56,458 nucleotides of DNA from DAOVFN01 sp964607835. Lineage in GTDB: Archaea; Aenigmatarchaeota; Aenigmatarchaeia; QMZP01. The DNA lies in contig CAZSLL010000007.1 in the NCBI GenBank assembly GCA_964607835.1, positions 1 to 56,458 of the forward strand, written 5' to 3'. The notes under the pieces are model-generated. The model was not told the DNA's origin. It searched no databases and saw only the letters and a list, made by a program, of their open reading frames with translations. Of this stretch, positions 15,001-20,229 are shown piece by piece (within the stretch, counting starts at the first letter, position 1; every line of letters starts with the position of its first letter). The position numbers and the translations under genes are program-made.

Positions 15001-18000
15001 GACATACCCTGCCCGGCGAACCAGGTGTGCTACAGGTACGTGAGGTACCAGTCCAACGACACGGTGGGCAACCTGGAGACCCTCACTGACAGCAGCCAGA
15101 TAAGGATTGACAGGAAGAGCCCTGACTACAACGGGGTATCCAACATAAGCGGCCAGTCCTACAATGACACCACCACCGAGTACTGGGTGACAGGGGGAGA
15201 CAACTTCTCCATAAGCATAAACCACTCTGACGTGGGCTCTGGCATGAACAGGCAGTACTTCGGATTCAACCACGATGACTGCGGACCCAATTCCTGCGGG
15301 GGCGAGCCGGACGAGATAAAGTCCTACATCACCAACGGCGCCAGCTTCAGCGACTGGTCAGGCTTTGTCAATGACAGCTACGTGAACATACTCGAGCCGG
15401 GATGCGCTGACATCGACGGGGACTGCGATGACAATGATTTCGTTTACAACTGGACCACTGCCATAAACGCCTCCTGTCCTGACTGGGACTGGAAGCTCCA
15501 CACCTACGCACGCGACGACGTGACCAACGGTAGAGGCTACAATGACACCGGTGTATGGGTGTACGTGGACAACAGTGCTCCCAACATATCTTCTGTCTCC
15601 CTGTCTGCCTACTCAGCCAAGGAGGGGGACGAGCTCACGGTCACCAGCGACGGCGAGGACCAGCGGTCAGGCATAGGCACCTGCCACGCCTACCTGAGCA
15701 CTGACGCCTCCTATGACGGAGGAGACGATGACCTCGGGGACCTGGGAACTGACTGCGACGGGACCGTGAGCATTCCCTCAAAGGCAGACGGCACGTATTA
15801 CATAATAGTGAGGCCTGTTGACAACGTGGGCCTTTCATCCGAGTCAGCCAGCTCTGCCCTGAGCCTGGACAGCTCAGCATCCCTGATTGTGTGGGAGGAG
15901 CCCACCCCTGCAGAGGGTGCCTTCAGGGACAGTAACTGGGCCTACCTCAACACCACTGTGACAGACTCCCAAGAGACCTCTGCCTTCCTTGACTGGAACA
16001 ACTCCCTTGTGGGCTACTGGTCCATGGACTTCTACAACGCCTCAGGTGTCTTCGACAACTCCACCAGTGGCAACTTCGCGAACTTTGTGGGCGGCCCCTC
16101 AACGAGCGATTTAATTACAGGAAGGTTCGGCAGTGCAATAGAATTTGACGGCGAGAATGATTATCTCAACTCAGGGGCCAACCATGACCTGGAAACCAGC
16201 CATGGCACCATAGAGTACTGGATAAGATGGGCAGATGACACACAAAGCGGATCTGCGTTCCATTTCTATGAGTCATCCAGCTCGGATTACATACGTTCGT
16301 ATTACAATGGTGATGGGCGCATTGACCTGGTCATAGAGGACGGTGACTCAGCAATGGTTAGCGTAAACTACCAGCTTGACCCTGTGAACGGGACATGGTA
16401 CCATATTGTGTGGACCCAGGACGGTAATCAGGCGAGGCTTTACATAAACGGTTCTGCCAAGAGCCTGAGCGGGACCAACAGCGGCGAATGGTGGAGCGAC
16501 CACCTATCACTGGCAAGCACGAGAATAGGCGTTGGGTGGGGCTACTTCAAGGGAGCCATCGACGAGTTCAGGGTGTACAGCAGGGCACTCTCCCCAGAGG
16601 AAATCAACGCTTCCTACAACAACAGCGCATACAGGCTCAGGCACAACTTCACAAGTCTGGACGAGGGCGAGTATGACTACACTGCGTATGTCATGGATGC
16701 TGTTGGCAACCTTAACAAGACCTCCACAAGGAACGTTACCATTGACACCATAAAGCCTGTCATAGACTGGGAGGACCCCACCCCGACAGACGGCTCCTCC
16801 AGGCAGGAGGACTGGGCTTATCTCAACACCACAGTGAATGACAACACCACGACATCTGCATTCCTGGACTGGAACCACTCCCTGGCAGGGTACTGGTCCA
16901 TGGACTTCACCAACTCCTCGGGCGTCCTGGGTAATTCGAGCTACGGCCACTTCTGCCAGTACGTGGGCGGACTGTCCGGCTCTGACCTGGACGACGGGTA
17001 TTTCGGAGATGCCCTGAATTTCGACGGAGGGAATGATTACCTGCTCTGCGAGGGCGAAGACGGCAGCCTGGATATCACCGATGCCATAACAGTGGAGGCC
17101 TGGGTGAAGCCCTCCACCACAACAGGCTACAGGAGGATAGCCTCAAAGTCATACAACGGAATAACCACAGGAGCCAGCTGCTACCAGCTCGGGCTGAACA
17201 CGGACAACGAGTGGAGATGGAGCGTGGGTGGGGTTTTCGACGTTTCGCCTGCATCGCCAAAGCCCCAGGAAGGCAGCTGGTACCACTTCGTGGGTGTGTA
17301 CGACAGCTCAGAATCAGACTTCAGGATGTACGTTAATGGAAACCAGATATCATCGAGCTCGAGTTACAGTGACCCGATACGCTCCAACACCAGCGAGCCT
17401 CTCACCATAGGCGCCAACTACTATGACGGCTCGAGGAACTACGAGTTCGCGGGCATGATTGATGAGGTGCGTGTGCACAGCCGCGCACTGACAACAGAGG
17501 AGGTGAACGCCTCCTACAACAACGGCCTCTACCGCCTGGAGCGGAACTTCACATCCCTGTCAGAGGGCGACTACGACTACCAGGCCCGGGCCATTGACCG
17601 GTCAGGGAACCTCAACACCACCACATCCAGGACCGTGACCATTGACCAGAGCGCACCCTCGATAACCATACAGAGCCCGCTCAACCAGACCTACAACGAG
17701 TACACGGTCGACCTCAACGTGACCACGAGCGAGCCCGCTTCCGCCTGCCTCTACAATCTGGGCGGCGGGGCAAACCACACCCTTGACAACGACTCCACCA
17801 CCAACTGGTTCGCTGTCATAACCACTAACTCTGACAGCATATACCACCTCAGCGTCTACTGCAACGACACCCAGTCCAACATGGGACTCAACGATACCGT
17901 GTGGTTCACCGTGTCCACCACCAAGCTCAACATCACCAGATTCTTCAGCCCGGACCCGCTCTACGCAGGGGACAATGAGACCATAAGGGTCAACACCACA

Positions 18001-19770
18001 GTGCAGGTAAACCAGACCTCCAAGGATATTGTCCAGGTCAACATCACAGACCAGATACCCTGGGACTTCACCGCGCCCGATGCAGGGGACGTGAAGGTAT
18101 ACTTCGTGGACGATTCTGCCGGGACAAAGACAGACATCACAGAAGACGCCCCGGTGAGCGTGGCCATCCAGGACCAGGCCGGGAGCCTCGCCACCCTGCT
18201 CAGGGTAAACATAACGGACGTCTCGGCCACGAGCGCGGGAGACTACCTGGAGGAGAACGACTCCATACTGCTCTACTACACCATGGTGTCCTCGAAGCTC
18301 AACGCATCAGGCAGCAGGCTCATGTACACCAACGCCACTGTGACCAACAACGATTCCCAGGGTAAGACAGACTACATTCTGTCCAACCTCACTGCATACG
18401 ACGTCCTTCTCAGGGGCTACAAGACCATATGGGCCAAGGACCTGGCTAACCCACAGAACCTGAGCATAGAGATTATGTTCAGGGCAAGGGGAGGGCCGAG
18501 CAGCGGAATCTACATTGCCGACTACCTCCCCCAGGGCTCCACTGTGAAGGACCTAAACGTCACTCTCTACAACTCCTCGAAGGGCGAGTGGGTCCAGCTT
18601 GTCAACGGCTCTGACTTCTACATAGACCTTGAACACCCGGGCGCCACGGTCCTGCCTGACGGCCTGTACGTGGATATACACCACTATAACTTCAGCTACA
18701 TGTTCGCAAACTGGGACGGCAACCTCTACGACAACGATACCCTGAGGATAGAGTACAACATAACCGTGCTGGGAGGGGGCGAGTGGGAGCTTCCCACCAT
18801 AATAGCGGGCTTCGACCCTGAGTACAAGAAGCACATCAAGACCGAGATGTACGCATCTGCCAACGTGCCATCATTCGACATACTACTTGAGATGCTTACT
18901 GACAAGGTTACCCAGGGAGGCGTGGTCAAGGCCCTCCTGAGGATACTCAACGTGGGCGGGCCAAGGGCAAAGGTGGACGTTTTCGTGACCTATTCTGCCA
19001 AGACCCTGCAGGGCGAAATAGTCACAGAGAGGTCAGAGACACTTGCGGTGGTGGAGCAGAAGGAGAAGAGCCTGGACCTGCCCATACCCAATGACATTGC
19101 GCCTGGCACCTACACCTTCGAGAGCTACGTGACCTACACGGGGAGGGAGGCCCTGTCCACGGGCACCTTCAGGGTGGAGAGCGAGGGCGATGAGGCAGGG
19201 GTCATGGAGTATGGGCTGTACGTATTCCTTGTGGTCATCATAATAGTACTTACCGTGATGTATTTCAGGGCCACCAGGCGCAAGGGCTCATGCAGGCCCT
19301 CCATGCTGGTATGGCTCCTGCTGGCCCTGCTCCTGGCCCTGCCAGCTGTCTCGGGCATTTTCACAGGACGCATCACCGGGACCATGGAGGTCATCCAGGA
19401 CGAGCTCGATCCAGGGGATGAGCTCAAGGCCCTGTTCAAGCTCAAGAACCACGACTTCCGCGGATACAGGACAGACGTTTTCGTGGAATACTCCCTCTTC
19501 GACCAGGCCGGGCGGCTGGTGAAGGCCGAATCCGGCACCTTCCCTGTCTCTGACTCCAGGGACATACTCTTCAAGACTACAATACCCGGCGAGGCCGCGC
19601 CGGGGACCTACTCCCTTTCTGCCAACATGGAATACCAGGGCAACAGAAGCAGCTATTCTGACACCTTCGTGGTCAGCGGAGAGGAGAGCCCATTCATGCT
19701 ATACCTCGTGACCCTGCCCCTCATAGGGGCGGTGTTCGGGGTTTTGATTACAAGGAGGAAAGGAGATTGA
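1..19770 (+). CDS. Giant multidomain cell-surface protein, 5'-truncated by the window edge
   Basis: The frame is open back to base 1, so the gene starts upstream; at least 6,589 residues are present. Residues counted from base 1. Order: end of a GH43-like propeller (YRMWYSG, ~35-45); LamG-like module (~80-240); FG-GAP/PQQ-like propeller with DxDxDG calcium loops (~397-760); Ig-like repeats; a Cys-rich part (~1015-1170); four modules carrying GYWSMD, each LamG-like (~1490-2650); beta-helix-like stretch (~2887-3377); FnIII-like (~3580-3665); another LamG-like (~3690-3905); CBM-like (~3930-4130); more Ig-like repeats; two more GYWSMD modules (~5300-5845). The C-terminus has two related beta-sandwich domains, each followed by a membrane helix, with a signal-like hydrophobic segment between them and a basic tail. 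N-x-S/T sequons are very dense, suggesting N-glycosylation. Likely an adhesin or surface-layer-associated protein; ligand unknown. Module names are from pattern recognition, not a profile search. Confidence 0.9.
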   Translation, partial: NWNAPVQALDRNLDSGNWDDTDIFSPCVIKDDDVYRMWYSGDTSGVQRILHTKTSFIDSSGNRNPGMSWGSYLPTLEDSGTVGFLGNNTYDFDGGDYIRLREIDLTGEWTVAYWFNQDTNDRMTVGKNGETANYFRHISDGATLRINYNDDSSKDLSVGGSLNTWHHLVVTSNGSSSGPNITAYLDGELVDSATQPDPRFRIDNIGFPYTSGLQWDGGLDEIAVWNRTLSDAEVSEIYGRQDMRFTGNYTSQAFTPGYRVAWTNLTWLNTTDSSSTIEVRTRTSNKLDCSGDWTPWSEPRTNPSSLINVSANCLQYRAVFTTTNMSEDNQLELANMTFGDRPSDFDCWDEETDDETKPPPPSGYVEQNVYEDTDVHFWANFTEDLTSKIIGRTITRVDLDNYIYRVEAGDIDGDSKPELAVGRLSGGNELRVYENDGTQKWVNNTDGSVYGLAMADLDGDGSLEVVSGSTDGMVNAFDSAGDLIWPSRYDAGEDVQVLAASDVDGDNTPDVIVGTRNQTGHELRVLDGSDGTLLWSEDMNESVYDLDVGDLDGDGVDDIAVGIKDGYVYAYNGSGAKLWEYAAGGKVMSVVIGDVGSDGSNEVAIGRDVGSYEFRLLHGSSGTLDWQKDPGSRVGYEWFSEEIIAIGDVDSDGSNDVVFGSWDGYVYAYDSSGSSLWSYNADAPVFAVSMEDTDGDGGVEVAVTVDDEEKALKVVGPTGSSEWWMGFTENMFDLESHDIDSDGIKDVVTGSFDTHAYALRGATCRIWFNDTATWTYMNWSYEDNLWSHSRVFEDPNEYEWNMSCSFGNYQYQYRYSNITIMAVEDPPDPKFVDPTPENETKRKLDWIHVRVFSDKEIGTCTLNWINSSGNVNITMTKEASGVYCNKNMTGLGNEDHYFRAYVSDTSGNLNVTEDREVTIDTVTLAPRFISPTLSNTSTTPHNWLYINVSGGKAIDTCYLDWPGSGNESMFVDGSYCYLNKTGLSDSSYYFMVWANDTTFGSFNSTEDRELTVQTGLADCVGAAVGDPVATCHKCGVDYAKLTIIGPTGTGSYGPVSMGFDSQTGACTAADANKTNWTYDLGYAFCPAEGQYNGSVTFNAEGDTNVDENTGTDWPLYNIVYDDTQGWCECADYEWMTAADSGNGECCGDDGASDTFGNATDGYTCSYCDSGVSTTNTPPNIPATGSTSPDYAYPEDNVTVSSVITDPDSDDVHVLVYDTPERDTLLCTGSTVSSGQSSSCKFSAPDAGCINGTCVLYLYANESTVDYCGDTKMNESYGTAEFQYDASPEITVINPENTSYQTQLLDLNVSTKYASSACLYNLDGGSNTTLQNDSSSNWFYAMDTGGSGLFELQVYCNTTTGVWGMETLWFTVDNSPPAITLASPSNSSYRTTSIDLNASASEEVEAWWYELNNDGVNRSFTPNSSITTTLEGLNNITVWANDSAGNNGSTSLVWFTLDRFTPLIDWVDPTPTDGVYRNKSWAHLNTTVTDNTTTSAFLDWNYSLVGYWSMDHYSSSGVYDNSSNNWFGTWYGGLGTDNITEGRFGKGLDFDGSDDRVVINGDSPFPVNFSDKGLTVTAWIKTSSTGTRKSVWGGNGNSAYYNLRVDDGERAEFWLGSSPSNNLVEGTTTLQPGTWYFLVGVWDPSVPELRVYVNATEEDSGFNGNYPNNQQYARNCIGQKNNDERMHGVIDEVRIYSRALSPEEINASYDNSLYRLNANITGQADGFYNYSAYVIDSAGNMNITGTRNVTLDATKPVIQWEDPTPPDGNITGNDWVYLNTTVTDTTGTSAFFDWDSSLLGYWSMDSYNSSGVFDNSSYGDFMAFDSITSANITEGRFGNAMDFSGCSGNLTAAASASLGDNASYTLEAWFKRNDVSGREDILYASVAARQLDTSNSALQGSIRNGTTWTSITGGTITAGQWHHGAAVFDEENRNFTIYLDGELVNYIVLTGGTIASTSSYTIGGVPSLSFDGFIDEARVHSRALSHDEIRASYDNDANRLEGNITGLSDGSQSYRAFAIDRAGNLNITPSRDITIDLTNPAVTWEDPTPDPDETIKNDWAYLNTTITDHSMTSAFLDWDYSLVGYWSMDSYNSTAVLDNSTHDNELVLDGITTGSITKGKFGNAMDFSGSLGNLTTTPSNGILEDNTSYTLEAWFRRNDVSGREDIIYASLSARHLDTYDDELVSWVKNGSTWVSARGGTITAGQWHHAATSYDEDTRNLTLYMDGDLVDYLLIGDGAIASSGSDQIGGATTYSFDGLIDEVRVHRRALSHDEIRASYNNSIYRLEGNITGLGIGNHNYTAYSIDEFGNLGITGERNVSYYVDNEPPVITVYSPENATYTSGSIQLNVSADDGTDTWWYELNSNGTNVTFTPNSTIFTGFDGLNNITVWANETNGNTNSTIVWFTLDTIKPVILWEDPTPTDGHSGSENYAELNTTILDNTTTTALLDWNYSLVGYWSMDHYNSTGAYDNSSYENFATYTNGVSDSDMERGMFGKCVSLDGSSYLNAGNGSSFDITDEITVSFWMKHNSASQKQILLGKDDAYAFWFNGTDVRFAVWISSNYRESGYTSITMQEGEWYHVTGRFNGSQVQVWVDGTKESSGDFSGSIDTSVHDFRIGGDISLWEDRYFNGYIDEVAVHSRALSPQEINASYDNSQYRLMGTFSSLTEGRYEYYAYANDKGGNLNMTGMRSFSIDNNPPHAIEFVSPTPSNNTRQTGNSHEINVTVSDALADIDACLLDNGTANITMTMEGSGTDVYCHYTLSTTDGTDYNLTVWANDTGGNLNQSAQLNFRENDEPSITGVDVTPDSPSTTDDLLCTVSGWSDSEGDSQQYWFYWYRDDVQQMAFLQSGTTHTLLWGNTSSGEEWNCTVIPYDGFENGTIMDDTVTVSQGCVIDTHVTLSADLDCTGHRLNITSSGELVAGAYNVTADNATIKGNLTSTTGSLNFTDSSGVIVFSGCNVTAGSGPDFLGSLNVDSGGEYSATSDTTEIETDWNISGTFTHNSGIVELTGTENSALIGTDSLYTLLINKAATADICTPQNALSISNNLTIEEGEFNATGFTHAIGGSLTKTGGSLRLYSDSSYLNIEDHLISTGGTLTDASSSRIYVKGDVHITGSSLNIYPARLYLDGNRNSTIYSPDSQVGYALNIEKDTGYKVTAESDLNYRHLFHQNGYFDVNGHTVDGYGVYYAYSGAILMMSSGTLEVGNNGYNGGTYSPWYCGNGWSEEISGGTIQVYGSINGNGYGTAHFASGSDFTPSGGLFRLIGTDDGEIQVLESTNFGFHDLEIDRTGQWVKCSENQEMVVNNDFNITAGTFITNGNDVSTAYLNVSSGASLNVTNESTLTMTGSLILEGSFNVNNGTAKNITLNGTKFTVSGEAVRIENYLSEPADGNGIHNISKYVNLTDLGGGSFGLNVSYEDSDLGSVPEASLEMYRHSGSWGLEAGSGVDQETNTVEATGISSFGLFAPMGNNAPSITSIDDSLETLEPTDTQTITPSGQADADSDALDMYCCVDGSDSCTPTAANNNCTGGNWEDQASPYGSMDCTYPAGSSQGTEYVRCRLYDGNDYSSTVSESYTIGLAGPTSLLVSINDTYALNAELGGLALSWTDGSSQEDGYYLYRSQDNSSWSLLSTESADTQSYSDIDVSDNALYHYRVRAYKGTENSSYSNVAWNMTADRTGPEQPNLTASADNSGNQVLLDWVQEDEGLLLYAPMENVTGDGTEDWSNYSHSIIPQSDPAQQEGIFGNAAELDGNDAFNVTGDLGNSSEMTLMMWFNATDHNSGTQYLADGRAGGGSWWFISDYTGGYCGADTEGNLCFENLVMVHSDNLSSNDWYHVAVTQDGSATKIYLNGVLMETGSGSDPDIGEGMRIGSRYTDASYFDGLIDEVRVYGKVLGHSDIIDDYQSGLINHALYRAESYSGPYSFVNTSSNLLINPGFEADSTCLETDPTGWTHVSPSGDCWEVESGVVNSGSQAFGNSYGCDAYCDDEGQAGSWPDIYVYQNVSVSDPGTVYASAYIYLSGDPSTCGECGDPYHCILEDDGRIHLYAYDSDGNLLDEFKGDWGGDYRYSSGWNLFEETWIPPEGTAKIRMQVDGSDNNNNCLTDPGSEGDYDESGIGNTALYVDDAVLYTLPATNNLTDTEATDTSPPDSPSIAATAHNQTQINITWTNPQDNGKGYYYYLSSYDDEGNINDYFTDSNVVTNTDLDTGWSKGYTSDIQWNDIDPPLGINAEVVSFVDEDSSGSCYWYSYGDYAPQDNDTTYVVSLWVRTNSSSDVEVRFYTADNSEADRTTGEYRYVNASEGWKLLVWDAFTTADPTDSDSLSFNFREMGTSRLWLSAPQMEPAEYPTFIENDTVTTGFKQLRIQTNSSGSWSDIDTDSSSPFVHGGLDPHTEYCYRAYSADNADNENPTVSAYTCAETENSVPYMTGITSTKDPVQGGSQQEINATSPEDGDSDALTFYCCLDDSDTCTPTEANQNCTSGAYSSVASPYTDMGCFFDVPQYDGTHYVRCRLWDGYDYSPEANTTSFVIDSAPPYSIEFVSPTPSNNTRQTGNSHEINVTVSDALADIDACLLDNGTANITMTMEGSGTDVYCHYTLSTTDGTDYNLTVWANDSVGNLNQSAQLNFRENDEPSITGVDVTPDSATTDDDLLCTVSGWSDADGDSEQYWFYWYKDDVQQMAFLQSGTTHTLLSGNTSSGEEWNCTVIPYDGHENGTSHDDTVTIGNSPPSLDQTELYPAAPDTADSLELNATCSDNDAGDSLTVYWYIWKNDTMVSALTGSSGVANGDEELVYTILSSNTSNNEEWWAEVWCDDGTTNTSHSNTTKRYIANTPPYMQSISESDDPIKGGDTQTITPSGQTDVDEDALDLVCCQDGDDSCTPTTGSNICTGGSWEDQASPYGSMDCTFTVNSVDDATYYARCRLWDGYSYSTQVNSTSFVVDSTAPTTTDNSSSTWADSATIRLTCNDGAGVGCDTVAYCIDTDGGGADCSVDTYTDISGGIVDIDIPCPANQVCYRYVRYQSNDTVGNLETLTDSSQIRIDRKSPDYNGVSNISGQSYNDTTTEYWVTGGDNFSISINHSDVGSGMNRQYFGFNHDDCGPNSCGGEPDEIKSYITNGASFSDWSGFVNDSYVNILEPGCADIDGDCDDNDFVYNWTTAINASCPDWDWKLHTYARDDVTNGRGYNDTGVWVYVDNSAPNISSVSLSAYSAKEGDELTVTSDGEDQRSGIGTCHAYLSTDASYDGGDDDLGDLGTDCDGTVSIPSKADGTYYIIVRPVDNVGLSSESASSALSLDSSASLIVWEEPTPAEGAFRDSNWAYLNTTVTDSQETSAFLDWNNSLVGYWSMDFYNASGVFDNSTSGNFANFVGGPSTSDLITGRFGSAIEFDGENDYLNSGANHDLETSHGTIEYWIRWADDTQSGSAFHFYESSSSDYIRSYYNGDGRIDLVIEDGDSAMVSVNYQLDPVNGTWYHIVWTQDGNQARLYINGSAKSLSGTNSGEWWSDHLSLASTRIGVGWGYFKGAIDEFRVYSRALSPEEINASYNNSAYRLRHNFTSLDEGEYDYTAYVMDAVGNLNKTSTRNVTIDTIKPVIDWEDPTPTDGSSRQEDWAYLNTTVNDNTTTSAFLDWNHSLAGYWSMDFTNSSGVLGNSSYGHFCQYVGGLSGSDLDDGYFGDALNFDGGNDYLLCEGEDGSLDITDAITVEAWVKPSTTTGYRRIASKSYNGITTGASCYQLGLNTDNEWRWSVGGVFDVSPASPKPQEGSWYHFVGVYDSSESDFRMYVNGNQISSSSSYSDPIRSNTSEPLTIGANYYDGSRNYEFAGMIDEVRVHSRALTTEEVNASYNNGLYRLERNFTSLSEGDYDYQARAIDRSGNLNTTTSRTVTIDQSAPSITIQSPLNQTYNEYTVDLNVTTSEPASACLYNLGGGANHTLDNDSTTNWFAVITTNSDSIYHLSVYCNDTQSNMGLNDTVWFTVSTTKLNITRFFSPDPLYAGDNETIRVNTTVQVNQTSKDIVQVNITDQIPWDFTAPDAGDVKVYFVDDSAGTKTDITEDAPVSVAIQDQAGSLATLLRVNITDVSATSAGDYLEENDSILLYYTMVSSKLNASGSRLMYTNATVTNNDSQGKTDYILSNLTAYDVLLRGYKTIWAKDLANPQNLSIEIMFRARGGPSSGIYIADYLPQGSTVKDLNVTLYNSSKGEWVQLVNGSDFYIDLEHPGATVLPDGLYVDIHHYNFSYMFANWDGNLYDNDTLRIEYNITVLGGGEWELPTIIAGFDPEYKKHIKTEMYASANVPSFDILLEMLTDKVTQGGVVKALLRILNVGGPRAKVDVFVTYSAKTLQGEIVTERSETLAVVEQKEKSLDLPIPNDIAPGTYTFESYVTYTGREALSTGTFRVESEGDEAGVMEYGLYVFLVVIIIVLTVMYFRATRRKGSCRPSMLVWLLLALLLALPAVSGIFTGRITGTMEVIQDELDPGDELKALFKLKNHDFRGYRTDVFVEYSLFDQAGRLVKAESGTFPVSDSRDILFKTTIPGEAAPGTYSLSANMEYQGNRSSYSDTFVVSGEESPFMLYLVTLPLIGAVFGVLITRRKGD
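8101..8328 (+). repeat. 228-bp perfect direct repeat, copy 1 (inside giant gene)
   Basis: Base-for-base identical, by eye, to 13603-13830. It encodes an Ig-like segment starting EFVSPTPSNNTRQTGN. Similarity continues for roughly 270 bp downstream with scattered substitutions, so the duplicated unit is about 500 bp. Confidence 0.92.
13603..13830 (+). repeat. 228-bp perfect direct repeat, copy 2 (inside giant gene)
   Basis: Second copy of the block at 8101-8328, offset by 5,502 bp, a multiple of three, so recombination between the copies would keep the reading frame. Synonymous sites are identical too, which points to recent duplication or gene conversion rather than protein-level selection. 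Confidence 0.92.
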
Positions 19771-19771
19771 A

Positions 19772-19975
19772 ATGGTGTATGCCAAGTACATAACCCGGAA
19801 GGGCAAGGACGGCAAGCCAGTGAAGTACGGGCCCTATTACTACAAGAGCGTTCGCACAGAAGACGGAAGGGTCCGGAACATATACCTGGGTACCAAACCT
19901 GTCCGGGACAAACCCAAACCAAGCGGAAAGATGAACCTGAGGCAGATAAAGGACGTGCTCGCGAGCGTGTTCTGA
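19772..19975 (+). CDS. Small basic protein (67 aa), unknown function
   Basis: The ATG lies one base after the stop codon of the giant gene, behind GGAG (in aaaggagattgaaATG), so it is probably translated by coupling to that gene. The 67-residue product is rich in Lys/Arg/Tyr and has the pattern KYGPYYYKSVR followed by RVRNIYLG, a motif I associate with small archaeal hypothetical proteins and with N-terminal parts of some DNA-associated proteins; I do not know a proven function. No signal peptide or membrane segment, so it is probably cytoplasmic. The very different size and cellular location from its upstream neighbour make the linkage odd; it could be a regulator of the surface gene, but that is only inference. 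The TATA-like gatatatag at the end of the gene may belong to whatever follows. Confidence 0.75.
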   Translation: MVYAKYITRKGKDGKPVKYGPYYYKSVRTEDGRVRNIYLGTKPVRDKPKPSGKMNLRQIKDVLASVF

Positions 19976-20229
19976 TATATAGCAGAGCAAGCAGATTGAG
20001 TATCGCGGGCGCGTCCCACAGCTTCAGTCCAGGGTATCCCGGGCACGGAGACAGCCGAGCCCTTCCAGCATGAGCAGAGGAGGCCCTGGCCAGGAAGGCG
20101 ATTTCCGCCACACTTAGAAAAAGGTCTTGGCAGCATTGCATTGTAACAAAAAGCAATTGCCCGGAGAACAATAAGAAAAATTAAAAACTGTTTCTTGTAG
20201 TAAGCACTACTTTAAATGAAAAAAAGCGT
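19976..20229. other. 254-bp gap between convergent genes; possible structured RNA, hairpins
   Basis: No convincing ORF. A GC-rich block (about 20003-20110) has a long-range CCAGGG/CCCTGG pairing (20029-20034 with 20084-20089), an internal GGGC/GCCC stem and the palindrome CCTGGCCAGG. A TATA-like gatatatag ends at about 19981. I did not recognise RNase P, SRP or 5S signatures. At 20197-20210 a 5-bp hairpin (GTAGT/ACTAC), followed on the minus strand by T-rich DNA, could terminate the coiled-coil gene's transcript. Confidence 0.3.
20197..20210 (-). terminator. Possible terminator hairpin after the coiled-coil gene
   Basis: The inverted repeat GTAGT-gctt-ACTAC on the minus strand lies 20 nt past the stop codon of the 490-aa gene and is followed by two T-runs (about 20173-20186). 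Archaeal termination depends mainly on oligo-T, so the T-runs may matter more than the short hairpin. Confidence 0.35.

Noticed and set aside
19990..20120. RNase P RNA, SRP RNA or 5S rRNA in the gap between giant genes
   Set aside because: The universally conserved blocks of these RNAs are not visible on either strand and the stretch is too short for RNase P or SRP RNA.
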